From positions 2,560,940 to 2,624,939 of the forward strand of contig OX345652.1 in assembly GCA_947044365.1 (NCBI GenBank): a DNA stretch of 64,000 bases. The letters are read 5' to 3'. Under the pieces are notes generated by a model. It searched no databases. It saw only the letters and a program-made list of their open reading frames with translations, and was not told the origin of the DNA. Every line of letters starts with the position of its first letter. The stretch's first letter is position 1. This DNA comes from Petrosia ficiformis. Lineage: Eukaryota > Porifera > Demospongiae > Haplosclerida > Petrosiidae. Positions 13,501-26,300 of this stretch are shown here, one piece after another. The position numbers and the translations under genes are program-made.

Positions 13501-14061
13501 GATTCTCTAACAGTTTATATTTCAACACAATTATCTTGAGCAGATTAACAAATCTTAAAATTATTTGTGTACCAGCGTCATAGGATATGAGGCACTCCCA
13601 AATAAAATCAGCTAGGCTATTAAGGATTTTGACACCCCGTGCTTTGATAGACGATTTCGCACCAACAAGGGTACAAATTATAAAATAGGTAGGTGGCTAC
13701 TATACCTTTTTTAAGATTTAGCCCTATCACATAGATGGTAGACCCTACACAAAATAGAATGAGAGCTGGGGGAGGTGCCTAAATCCAAGGGAGGTATTGT
13801 AGAACGACAGAATCCCTTATTGTAGTGAGATATCCATACATGCAGGAGTGTTTATTAAACAGCGAAGTCAAATTCTCTATGACACCAGGTACTAGGAGGT
13901 TTATCTAACACACACAGACCAATGACAATATACATATAATTCTGTCTTTCCTCTCAGTTTAGTCAATGATTAGAGTGTCATTTTGTTGAAAAATGTCAAC
14001 ACAGTTATGAGGTACTTACATCTTCAAGATCTGTATCCTCATCACTAAAGCAACAACCCAT
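10549..14061 (-). CDS. LAMTOR1: LAMTOR1 (Ragulator complex protein p18)
   Basis: Six exons, in coding order 14061-14020, 13371-13307, 12485-12405, 11936-11859, 10960-10846 and 10641-10549 (TAA), give 474 nt and 157 aa. Human LAMTOR1 is 161 aa. The protein starts MGCCFSDEDTDLED: Gly2 is the expected myristoylation site and Cys3/Cys4 the palmitoylation sites that anchor Ragulator to late endosomes and lysosomes. The middle (DEESALNRILQRTANDVIDV) and the end (EPLVVQFATP) match the family's SSILAKTASNIIDV and ELVVQFGIP regions. Ragulator recruits Rag GTPases and mTORC1. All splice junctions are GT-AG and keep phase. Introns 3, 4 and 5 contain MITEs or repeats. The gene is divergent from SCLT1. 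Confidence 0.95.
10791..10808. repeat. Poly-C tract
   Basis: Eighteen consecutive C on the + strand inside the last LAMTOR1 intron, so poly-G in the transcript. A 12-base poly-G run occurs near 1122-1133. Both are likely to be unstable in sequencing and assembly. Confidence 0.9.
11576..11801. mobile_element. hAT-type MITE with perfect 8-bp target-site duplication
   Basis: A 226-bp element with inverted ends CAGAGTTTTTGATAGC and GCTTATCAAAAACACTG. It is flanked by ACATGTAT at 11568-11575 and ACATGTAT at 11802-11809. CAG-starting termini plus an 8-bp duplication are the hAT hallmark. It has no coding capacity. It sits in LAMTOR1 intron 4, just 3' of the exon 4 donor (exon 11859-11936). Confidence 0.92.
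12948..12961 (+). promoter_or_regulatory. X-box-like motif (RFX-type) in LAMTOR1 intron 2
   Basis: ATTGCCATGGCAAC matches 13 of 14 positions of the symmetrical RFX X-box GTTRCCATRGYAAC. It lies about 1.35 kb upstream of the SCLT1 start. A match by eye only; function unknown. Confidence 0.3.
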
Positions 14062-14309
14062 TCTGAATTCTATATGGGAAATCAAAAATATACATTGTAT
14101 AACAATTATGTATTATACAGTAATCTTACCGTTAGTGAAGAATCCTCTTTTGTGACCTATTCTTAACACGTGATTTTCACGAGATTATTTCAACTTATAG
14201 CTTATAGCTTACTATCTATCAATGGGTGTGGTTTTATATCACCATAGCAACTAATGTAGTAAATTTCCATTACTATAGTGTAAATCGGTTCTACTCACTA
14301 CGTACAGTA
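14062..14309. promoter_or_regulatory. Bidirectional LAMTOR1 / SCLT1 promoter
   Basis: Only 248 bp separate the two ATG codons (LAMTOR1 at 14061 on the minus strand, SCLT1 at 14310 on the plus strand). The interval contains CACGTGAT at 14167-14174, an E-box of the CLEAR type used by TFEB on lysosomal genes in vertebrates. It also contains ATCACCATAGCAAC at 14238-14251, an X-box-like site 58 bp before the SCLT1 ATG, as in many ciliary promoters. No TATA box is obvious. Transcription starts are not known. Confidence 0.6.
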
Positions 14310-17300
14310 ATGACCACTGTTCTTCCTCCTCAAACTTCGGATAGTAGGTAAATATCTGTGTGTGTCTGTACTGTAGCTCTAATAATCACTATAGATGCTT
14401 ATTACCATGTTGTAATAATTTATTGGAGATTTTTTATTGAGCCTTATTAACACGGCAGAATATTTATATATATAATTATATATATATATAATTATATATA
14501 TATATATAATTATATTAATCAAATTTTCTTATTAATAAAAACTGAACGTTTCAACCCGAAGGTCTTCTTCTGCTGAAGAAGATAAGACATTCGGGTTGAA
14601 ATGTTCAGTTTTTATGACCCGTAGGGCCATCCGCTTTCCCACGGATTCAATGTATGTATGATATGTATATGTACGTGGCCACTTAATGGGCGTGGTGTGT
14701 AAAAGAAAGCACGTTCAAGTGCTATATACCGATGTAGCTTACGTGGAAACTGGAACTAATAGCTGAGCTGTTCTACCTGAAATATAATTCTAAAGTTCTA
14801 CAAGGTCCTTTAAAAGGTACTATAATAGCCTGATGTGTTTCAGGCGTGATAAAGTTAGCCAGGATACTGAATGATGGACACCACGTAGGGATACTTTTTT
14901 CTATATACAGTGAAACCTCCCTTAGCGGACACCTGCCAATAGTGGACACCTCTCTAAGGCAGACACTTTCTTGCAGTCCCAAACACACTTCCATAGACGC
15001 CCATAGATTGGAACCCTCTGAAATACGGACACATCGCTATTCCGTATACCGGACACATATCACGCCCCCATTGATATTATAACATACGAAAACCACTCTA
15101 TATTGCGGACAGTATAATCAAAATTATTATTAATTTATAATTATTATTATTGTTACACTATCTTCACTGTATCTGATCTTGAAGTCTAACAATCAGTGCG
15201 TTGAGTCTATCGACATAAACCTTTGAAACACAGATAAATACTGCTCTGCAGAAGAGTTTGCCACAGGTAACAATAATGTACCTGTAGCTATGTCAAGACT
15301 GATAACCTTGAAAGTGAATTTATGTCACAGATTGGTAACAATCAAGAAGAACACTAAAACTAATGTTTTTGACAATGTAGGTAAAGATAATAATAAACCT
15401 CCGAAATAAGGACACCTTATTAATAATAGGACACTTTGAGCTGGTCCCAATGGTGTCCGCATTATAGAGGTTTCACTGTATATATATCTTGTTATTAATA
15501 AAATTTGGATCATGTGAAATACACGGACTAGCATTGCTACAGCTGTGACAAGCCATAGAAATAACACTGCTTCAAGCCAACTACAATTGAAGTAGAGACC
15601 ACTACAACACCAATCACTGGCTCTAAGCTTTCAGCTGTAACTGTCACATAAATGTTTATACATTAAAGTTGTTCTTGATGTTTGTACTGTTCTCACACTA
15701 GGAGGTAAATCTTTTCTTTCGCTTCTTTTCCAAATTCCAATCACAAAATGTACATGTACTTCTGTACAACATGGGTACATTCATTTTTGCATCTTCATTA
15801 ATGAAATTTCTTGGTCTTATTCAAATAATTCTTTGTGAATTGTAACATCTTTTATTGTCATGGTGCTGTAGAACTAATTTTAATGCACTAGTATTCTATT
15901 TCTTGTTGAAGACCAAGTGACAGATTATCATGTCTGTGTGTATTTCAGTACAGTTACATGTTGTATTCTCTTGTAGGACTGTGGATCATCTGATATCAGA
16001 GTATGATCATGTCATACAACAACTTAATCAACAGATCAATGAATACAAGGTCAACAATTGTTTTTGTAATTTAATTGTACTCTTTGGACATAGGCTGAAG
16101 TTACCTTTCAGGTTACAAATACATGTACTTCGTAAAGTATTTTAGATGGATTTGATCACTTTAGTGGACTTGCATAGCATGCACAGTGATTGGCAGAATT
16201 TTTTCTAGGAGGACTGTTTTATAAAATTCACTAAGGTGGTTTAAAAGGTTTCAATTTTCACTCCCTCATAGTTCATATACATTATACATCAGAGTTTGTG
16301 ATACGTTTTAAAGCATCGGCCAAATTGGCTCAACAATGGCTAGTGTGTGTGCACCATTTGGAATACATCTTGAGCCAATTAACAAAGAGCTAATCCTGTT
16401 ACATGTAGGTGACAATGTGATCATAATTAACTGTGCCACTGGCCCAAAGCGAGAACTGTGCAGTGCAAAAAAAAAAAGAAGCTCTTTGGGCTAATGGTGT
16501 GCCATATGAGCTTATCAAAAACACTGTTAAACATACACTCTGCATTTATAGTTAGACCATGAGCATAGTGTACATTTGTGAATTCAAGTGAATGTCTCTT
16601 TATTTAATGTTTCTGATGCATGTACATGTAATAAATTTATTTTGGATTCAAATTTCCCTCAATATGGTATTTGTGATATATGTACATGTAGTATTGGTCA
16701 GTGGCTATAGAGTACTTAAATCCAAATTCTGTATATTCAGTTACATGTACTTAATAGCAGTTGTACCCTGGAGGAGTGGGTTGACTGGTTTCAGAGGGGG
16801 AAGGGAGAACCTGAGGTCTCCTAAAGTTTAATAGTTGCTAACAAATAATATTTGTACATGTGCATGTACATCTCATACATACATGTACATTAATAAGCAA
16901 TGGGTCATGCAAAGATACATGTAGTAACTTGCATTTAGTGCTGTTTATCCAAAATACTGTGTAACCTATACATGTACACTGTATTATCTGAGAAGTGGTT
17001 AATTCATTTGAGAGGTGGTTAATTCATCTGAGAAGTGGTTATTCCTGACCAGTGTAGGCAGAACACTGTACATGTAATAGTAATGGAGTGGGCAAAAGAT
17101 GGTGCTGTTTTCCTTCAGTAACTAATCCTGTAACTCTGCGTTTTTTGAACTACATGAAAATCTTGTCGTCATTACTTGATACATGTACTGTATAATGTAC
17201 GTATATATAAATAACAAGAACACTTTGTACATGTACATATATGTTGTCTTTTGTAGTGTGAGTCAAATGAATTATCAAGACAAGTCACATCTGTTACAGA

Positions 17301-20300
17301 AGAGAATAGTCGGTAAGTCATAATTATTATAAAAATCAATATTTATTATTGATCAATGGTAGTCGTTTCTTAACTTGCGGCACAGGCACCTCATTAGTAA
17401 TATCCACACTATACACTATATATTTATTAATTAAGTGATGTTGATCTTAATGAATAATTAATAAATTAACCCAAAATTATTGTTTGCTTCATGTGTGATT
17501 TCTTTGGGGCCTCATACCTAGGCGTCCCTTTACCTGTCAACAGTCCTGGTCTTATACAGGTAGTACATCAAAGCAATGCTCACTCTAAATACATGTGAAA
17601 TTCAAGCTTGCTTTAATTTGCCAGTAAACTACATTGCAACTTTATCTTAAATAATAAATTATGAATAAAAAACTTGTAAAAATGTTATTTACAAACGATA
17701 GAGCTAGCAGTTTACATGTACTAAATCTGTTTTTATATAAGCTTGCTCACCAGAACCAGGTAAGACTGCTGTTCCATATGGACAAAGCTTCTTTGTTCTA
17801 TATGTACGTACATGTACATGTGTGTATATTGATTACATGTATAATGTCAAGGCAATAACTGTACTTTTAGACGTACATACATGTTAGTGATGTGATAGTG
17901 ACGGTGACAGTGATACGTATTGATTTATTGTATATGCAAGTTGGTAAAATATGCGTCTAACCATAGAAACTCCATTGACAAGGTGTACAGATCAATCGTG
18001 TGATATCCCACGGTATCAAAAAAATAACTTTAGTCACATGACAGAGGTTATTAAATTAATAAATAACTGCAATCATGTGATTAGTGATTACGAAATTGTC
18101 TGTTCTTGGGATTGTAAGTGAAATAACATTTTACTATAATAGTTTAGAATAGATAGATATAATTCTAGACCAGCTAAAAATAATATAAGGATGTTAGTTG
18201 ATTATAAGAAAAGAAGTTTAGGTAGCCTTTTTTATTTAAAAGTAATTATATATATAATGTGCAAAATGATTTTATGACTGTATTGCAGGTTTGGTGTCCT
18301 CCTCTTTTGTTGTAAAATTGACTATGCAATTGTAGAAACTTGGTGATTGTAGTTGGAAAGCATGAATTGGCAGATGTCTACAGTTATCAATTGTTGTGTT
18401 GGTCACATCTGTAAATATTGATGTGTTGTTGGATGCCTGACCTGGTGTGTAACCACTAAGAAGATGTGATATATTTTCCTGTTGGTTCAGTGATGGTTTT
18501 TTATACGAATTTAAACTTTTTATGTTACGGTGACCAGTCACTTGAATCACAGTGCTATCAGGTACATTTGCTTGACACAACCTCTCAACTGTTGTTTTTC
18601 GAACACTGTGATTTGTTTTCCTCCCCTTTAGTTCACCATTACTGCTAATATTTTTCATAAATTTGTTAATGGAATTGATTCCTAAAGGTTGGCTCTTATA
18701 CCTTTTGGAACCAATAGTTGTCCAGTTATTCCAGTTGATGGCTAAATAAAATGGAGACCCTGGTTTGCACATACTTTCTGGTCGTTCTTTGATAAAATGC
18801 TCAAAAATGATTACAGGACACCTCTCGGGACATTCAGGAGTAGCCCACATTTTGGGCTTGAAAGTACGATGATCATATTCATGCTCTCCAGATCTTGTTT
18901 TTGTGTCTCGTTCACTGGTGTATTCTATGTATTTCCTTCCATCAGATATGGACTCAATTGTGAAGTCTCCAAAACAATATTTTTTGTGTTCATCCCTTCC
19001 CCACATACCCATGTGGTAACATACCAGAAACCATACAGTATGCATTAAAGATTCTGGATTCGAACAGCCCAGTGCACCAGTTTGCCACAACTTTTCAATA
19101 TCCTCGTTAGATAAAGCCATTACTGCCTGGGGACGATTTCCTTTGCCTTGTTTCTTCAGCGTCTTTTGTGCTGCTCTTAAACTCTCTCTAGAACTTGTAA
19201 ATTCGAGGTCCTTCACTATATTAAAAGGTAAGTTCTTTTCGTTAGCAAGGTAGCGATGAAAACTGCGATGAAATGAAGTTAAAGTGTCTGGTTCATACAT
19301 TTCTCCATTCTTTCGTTTCACTTTCATAAAAAAGTGTCCTAATAGTTTATCAAGTTCTTCAGGTGGTATATGTTCGATTACTCTTTTTTCTCCAATAGAG
19401 TGGCACCAACGGTACCATATTGAAAGATCAGATGATGTTTTTCGTTTTGTGTTTACATTTTTTTGTCCATCAATAAAATCTTTAAGTTCACCGTCATCCA
19501 ATTCCTAACAATGATTTTATTTTCATTATAAATATGATTATATTATATAATAATTATAGTAATAACAGTTATGTATATATATATATATAGTAAACAATAC
19601 TTAAGAATTGTAGACCTTTTTATCTGATTCCACTTCCAAGCAATAGCCAATGTCAAAATTTGCAATATCTCTTTGTGGAGGAGTCCAATTATCCACTTCT
19701 GGTGGTATAATAAAAGTGAGTTCATGGGAAGTATGTGGTTCAACCATTTCCAAGTTTTCTACTGTTCTATAGATCTACTGAGGAGTGAGGACGCATTAGC
19801 TCCATGACTACATGGTTAGCGCATGCGAATACAATAAAGCCATTATCTCACGGATACCGGGAAATATCACTCGTTGGATACGTGTATTGTCACTCGTCCT
19901 TCGGACTCGTGACAATACTTCGTATCCAACTCGTGATATTTCCCGGTATCCGTGCGATAATATATATATATCAAAATATCGATATTTTCATTCAATATCA
20001 ATATTGACTTAGGGGTATATCGATTCACTAGTGTGGACAGTTTTATAATTCTGCAGTAGTTTTCTAGTTTGTCTAATTTCATGCCTAAAAGTAATTATAA
20101 CAAGCTAGTGTGCATAACTTTGATTGATTTCTTTTACCATTTCTTGACAAATACAACCAAACAGGACATTTATTTACATTTTATAAGCATTTCAATCAAA
20201 TATCATGATACTGTATCGCATCGCGATATTTTTGGCAGTGATACCAAGGGTGTAGATAATGTGGGGGCTAGGGGGGCTTTAGCCACCCCAGATTTTCAGT

Positions 20301-23300
20301 GTGTTAATATGTACAAACATTTGAAAAAAAATAGTTACAAAACAACACAACATATGGTCACCTCATTATTGATCATACTGTCCAAATATATGAATTCGAC
20401 TCCTATTACGCTCAAGTGGGCTTGGCCTCAAATGTTTTTTGTGGCACGCTTTGCGTGCCACATACTTTAGCCCCCCCACTTTCTAAAAGTTATCTACACC
20501 CTTGGATACACAATACTGTTATTTAGGTATATCACACATCCCTAATACAAGTGTATATATTTTTTTGTGTATATACATGTACATCGCATCTACATGTGTA
20601 TGTAAAGCAATAATATGGCCCTTTTGGTGATGAAAAACATTAACATTACATGTACTTTAAACATCAGTGCCTCAATAATCGTGTTTCAATAATAATGTGT
20701 TTCTAAACCTCTAACAATGGTCCAATATTTTGTTAAAGTACAGTTTAGTTAGGTGGCCTATTCAATGTATTCATTAAATCCTGCACTTCATTCGTCTGGT
20801 TCAGATCATAAATTTTCCTAATAATAGTATAATCCTCTTCATAATTATATATCTGCTTGTACATTTTCTGTACATATTTAATGTTTTAGTTTACATAATG
20901 AATTACAATCAATGATGGAATCTCAACTCAAGAATAATGTAACTAAATCTGATAGTGTTGAAATGGACTTATTAATAAAGGTTAGATGTAGTATACATGC
21001 ATACAGGTAGACTGTCAGTCACTTTTTAATTAATCATTACATCGTTTTAACTTGCATTCTGCATTCATCTTCACTTCAGAAATATGTCATTTGAAATCAA
21101 CCACAATTTTTTTGTACCAATTTTAAATTGTAATCCTTTTTACAGGAAAGAGAAAGTTATATTGATCTTTGGAGGCATGCTAGTGAGGAATTAGGAAATG
21201 TTCAGAAAAGTGAAATGGTACTATACATGTAATTGTACATGTGATCACATTTTACTGGTTCATGTCAAATTGAAAATGTTAACATTGCCACATACATGTA
21301 TAACGTACATTGTACCTTTGTACAACTGGTGGCTATATCAGTATTGCTTTTCCTACACATCAAACATCATTGGTTGTTTACATGTACTAATGCATGCATG
21401 TACATGTATGTGTACAAGTATAGAATACATGAAGAGCCTTCTGTGTGAAGTCATATTAAATTCTGTTACTTAAATGTATATAAATGTCTCATGCTCTCTC
21501 AGTTCAACCAGTATGGTCTCATGATAAATATCATATATATTACTTGTTACTGAACTTTAATCAATGCTATGACTGGCAGAGTTCCCACTTACATGTAAAA
21601 CAGACTTTGTACTTTTAGATATATCACTAACAAGTTGTTAGTGATATACGTATCTAAGAGAAGAAAGTGGCAACTCTGCCATTCATAGCATTGATTAGTG
21701 TTCAATGTCAGTATTCAATTTAACTCATTATCTCATTCTTTAAATAGGAAAGATCAGCAGAGTTGGTTAAGTGTAAATCTGACCTTTTGTCATCAAAGGT
21801 AAACATGTTTAAACTCTGAATTGTAGTACATGTACATTAGATTATATCATAAATTTATACATGTACTGTATAATTATTGCAGAAAACTGTAAAAGCTGCT
21901 CACAATTCCATAGAACATCTGCAGTGTAAATGTGATCAACTGGAAACAGAACGTCAAAAGTGTCTTCAAGCAGCTCAAAAACTTGACAGAGAAGTTAATA
22001 ACTTACAAGAGGAACTTCGGTAAAGTCCATGTACACTTATTGACTTACATACATGTACATGTATATATATATGTGATAATTCGCATGTGTCATGTGCATG
22101 CATGTAATTATACTAAATACACATGTACAGAAGTACACAATGTACATGTACATGTACATTGTATGGTAAATTCTACTGTTAGCTCAAGATGTAAATGTAC
22201 ATGTACAATACATAATTGTACAATGTACCATGTAGGAATTTAATTTAAAACGTCATGAAAATGTATATGTATAGTGCATACAAAGTTGTGCTATAAATTA
22301 TTTTTAGGTTTAAGGTCTGGAGCTACAAGATACATGTACATGTACACATACATGCATAAGAAATGTATATGTTTAATTAACTTTACAAGTCCAAGTATAA
22401 TCTATAATCTTGGGGAGGAATAAGCCAATAATTGTGACTTGTGTAAATACATGTATTAGTACACTGTATAAATGCATGTCATATAAACACATACTGTACA
22501 TGTATAATTATATTATTATTATTTATTTATTTTTAGTGAAAGCCATCATCAACTAAAGACTTCCAATTTAAAGAACGATGAACTTAAATCTTCCTTAGAA
22601 GAAGCAGCGAAAAAGTTATCTAAGAAGGTATAATTAATCCTTTTAGAAAATAATCTAGAGCATTTTACATGTACATGTGGATAGTTTCAAACCTTTCCAA
22701 TTTTTTCCAATTCTACGCATAATGTAAAAATAAAACCTCTATTAACATACTGAGTATGTGTACATGTACATTGTTCATAGAAATATTTCTTCCATAACTT
22801 ATTGAGATAATTTCTTTCCTGATGAATCATCTTACAGACAATAGCATTACAAGCTGTTAACGAACATGACGAGTCTCTTGATCATAGACTGTATTCTCTC
22901 AGAACTGCAAATGCCGAGCTGGAAGCCAGGTATGTACACGTTTATTAGTAGTTGTAAATTTAAAAATACAAATTTCGCCTGTATTCAGGTTATCTGCAAT
23001 ACAACATGAAGTTTCTACTCTACGTGAGTCAAGACCTGATATGGAAGCTGAAATCTCTTGTCTTCAGGAAAAAATGTAAACACAATACATTGTACATCAA
23101 ATATACATACATGTACACTGTGCACATCAGTGAGCTTATATGGTGCACCGTTGGCCCAAAAAGCTTCTTATTTGGCACTGCACAGTTCTCTCTTTGGGAC
23201 AGTGGTGCAGTTAATTATGATTATATAATCACTAACAGCATTAACTCTTAGTTAATTGGCCTAAAAATGTATTCCCAATGGTGCACACACTAACCATTTT

Positions 23301-26300
23301 TGAGCCAATTTGGCCCATGCTTCAAAACTTATCAAACACTCTGGTTCACATATATGTATGTGTACAATATTGTACATACACATAGAAGGTACAATGTACG
23401 TGGATGGTTGCATGTACATCTAGGTGTGTTTGTTACCTGGTGAGATTTCAAATAGACATGGGTCAAATACGTTTTAATGTGTTTAAATATGCCTAAGCAC
23501 AAATGTTTAACTTATTAACTGCCAGTAGATATGCTTAAAGCACTTTCTAAACACAAGCACTCAAGTTATTGACCTTTCCGAAATACATGTACATGTACAT
23601 TTACAGCTTACACTTATTATTCTAAATAGCAAAATATTAGAGAAACGTGAACAAGCTGCTGTTGATCATGTTAAGGAAAGTGTTGAGCTTGTTGAGACAG
23701 CACTACTTGAAAAGGAAAAAGTGAGTAGAGGCACTATCTGTAAATATATTAATATGTTGTAGATTATGCTTACCTTTTAATTCTTGTTTCTTTACGCTAC
23801 AGTGTGAATTAAGAGAACAACAGTATCTACAAGAGATAAAACATTTAAAAAAGACAGTGACTGTACTTGTGGAGGAAGCTGGAACAAAGACAAAGTCTGA
23901 AGTGAGAATGTGTACATGTACATGTGTGTGGTTACATCCATTATTCATGTACAGTAGTAGTGTACTTCATATTTGAAGTGCCTAGAAGGCTAGAACCATA
24001 GTGAACTCAACTACTGGAAATTGTCCATACTGCAGAATGAGTTATAAACTATCCTTATGATTGCTTTGTTGTGCCATCATTCGGTAATCATGATTGACTT
24101 TCTCATACAACAGCCTGTTACAGTTGTCTTATAAATACAATGTACATGTATAATGTATACATGTACATGTACCTACGTATCTCATATCGTGTATGTTGTT
24201 ATGTAACTTTTCCTCTTTATATACATGTACATGTAGCTAGAGAAGGTTAGAGAAGAATACAATAGAAATATTGACAAGATGGCTGGTGAAATACAACAAC
24301 TTGAACAGGTAAGAAATTAATTATGATTTTGTATTTTGTTTAGTGTCTCATCAACCTCAGTTAACTATGTAGACCTATTTGGAAGGATCCACCAATTTAA
24401 TATTCACTTGTTGATAATTCATATCTACATGTATATGTGTATATATGTATACATGTATCTGTGGTACATAGTAGTTTGTAGAATATTATTACACTGAAAA
24501 AAAATTAGGAACCAATTTTTTCAGTGTAATTTATCTACACCTTAGTAAGTTATCACTCAGTGTAGTCCAGTATATGCCAGCTGAGCTTTATTGGGAGAAG
24601 TGTGTGTTTCTTTATAATTCTACTACCACATAGAATGTACGTGCATGTCGAGGCGTGGAAACATTAAGCCAAATACCGGACATTTTAGCCTACTGTATAG
24701 TCACCACTCTTGTCCTGCTCCCCATATATTTTGTGTACAGCTTAGTTTCAATTTACTAGACATTCACTAGATTTATCCGACAATGTCCTGCATGACTGGC
24801 TGTTTCCACAACGTGCGTACATGTACATGTACATTCATGAGTTGTTAATAACTAATTTAAGTACATGTACAGTGCAGTATAGCATATGTTTAGGCAATGA
24901 TAATAACTTTGTAAGTAGTGATGATGAAGTCATTGTTGCCTTCCCTTGATGTTACATGTACATATATATGTAATGTAAGACTGATAATTTGTATGAGTCA
25001 TTGATTAACTTATACATGTATAATAGTGAATCCACCATCATGAAATATGAATTATTGTCTGATGTATTTCACATTGCCTATTGATGTACATGTAGTCATG
25101 TACATGTACATGTACTAGGCTAGCTTTATTTTAGTTCATTGAACCTTAGTGAATTGTGACACATGTATAGACTTTACTATGTACAGTAAGTGATAGGTAC
25201 ATGTATGCATATTTTTAGGAGTTATTTAATATCTACATGTATACATGTAACTGTGCAAGTGAATATCAGTCTTATTTCAATTTCAAGTTTTACCACATGC
25301 TTATGTTCAATTTCTTGTTTCTCAGCCTACTATTGCCAGACTCTAACATAATTTGGTATCTACATGTAGGTACGACAAGAACTTATCTTAAAGAGTTGAA
25401 AGTTTTATTAATAAGACGACTGAAAAATATCAATTGAACAAAGTACTTTCGAAAAATTTGATAAGACTGATTTTCGCATGCACAGTCGCACATATTTCAA
25501 AGATTCCATGCCATGTTCATTGTGGTGATTCTTGAGCTCTATATACATGTACATATACATATAACACTATAAAATATTTCTTGAAGAGAATGTTTTGGCC
25601 CTACAGTCTTTAGCTGAATCACCATAATGAATAATGAGATGTATTAATTTCATTTGTATATTAAAGGAATGTGGTCAAAAACAATCGCAACTTGAAAGAG
25701 TACAAAGAAAGATGAAGGAATTAGAGAAAGAGTTACAAAAAGTAAGGCAGTATACACTTCTTAGTTAACTAAAACTGAAACCATTTTCAATTTTTAACTA
25801 CACTATATAGCTTAAACCTCCATTAAGATTGAAGAAAACTAATGGAAGCACATTTTCAAAGGCTAAATCTATGTCATAGAGTACATGTACCTAATACTAT
25901 TTAGTTAACTGATTATAATACTTTTTTATGTCATGAAAACTAATTCTGACTAAACTGCAAATGATGGGAAACTGCACCATATCACATTATAAATGTACAT
26001 GTACTTCATGTGTAAATACATAATTATTAAACTATTCATATATGCATAACATACATGTAGGTTGCATCAAAATGCCCTCAAGAACAGAGCTGGGTTAAAG
26101 GTACCCTCAATGACCTGAGGAGTAAATTGTTTTCTGCAGAACGTTCAAGAGATGAACTAGCTACCAAAGTCAAATCATTGGATGTTGCTAATAATAGTTT
26201 AAATGCTAGGTATGAAATATTCAATGCAGTAAATTTTGAGTAGTTATACAATGTAGTACCTGTGCAGTGTACATGTACATGTACATGTAGTTTTTTTATG

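Noticed and set aside
20069..20470. 133-codon frame in SCLT1 intron 3
   Set aside because: It runs into and through the 260-bp MITE (20245-20504), so it is not a conserved gene.
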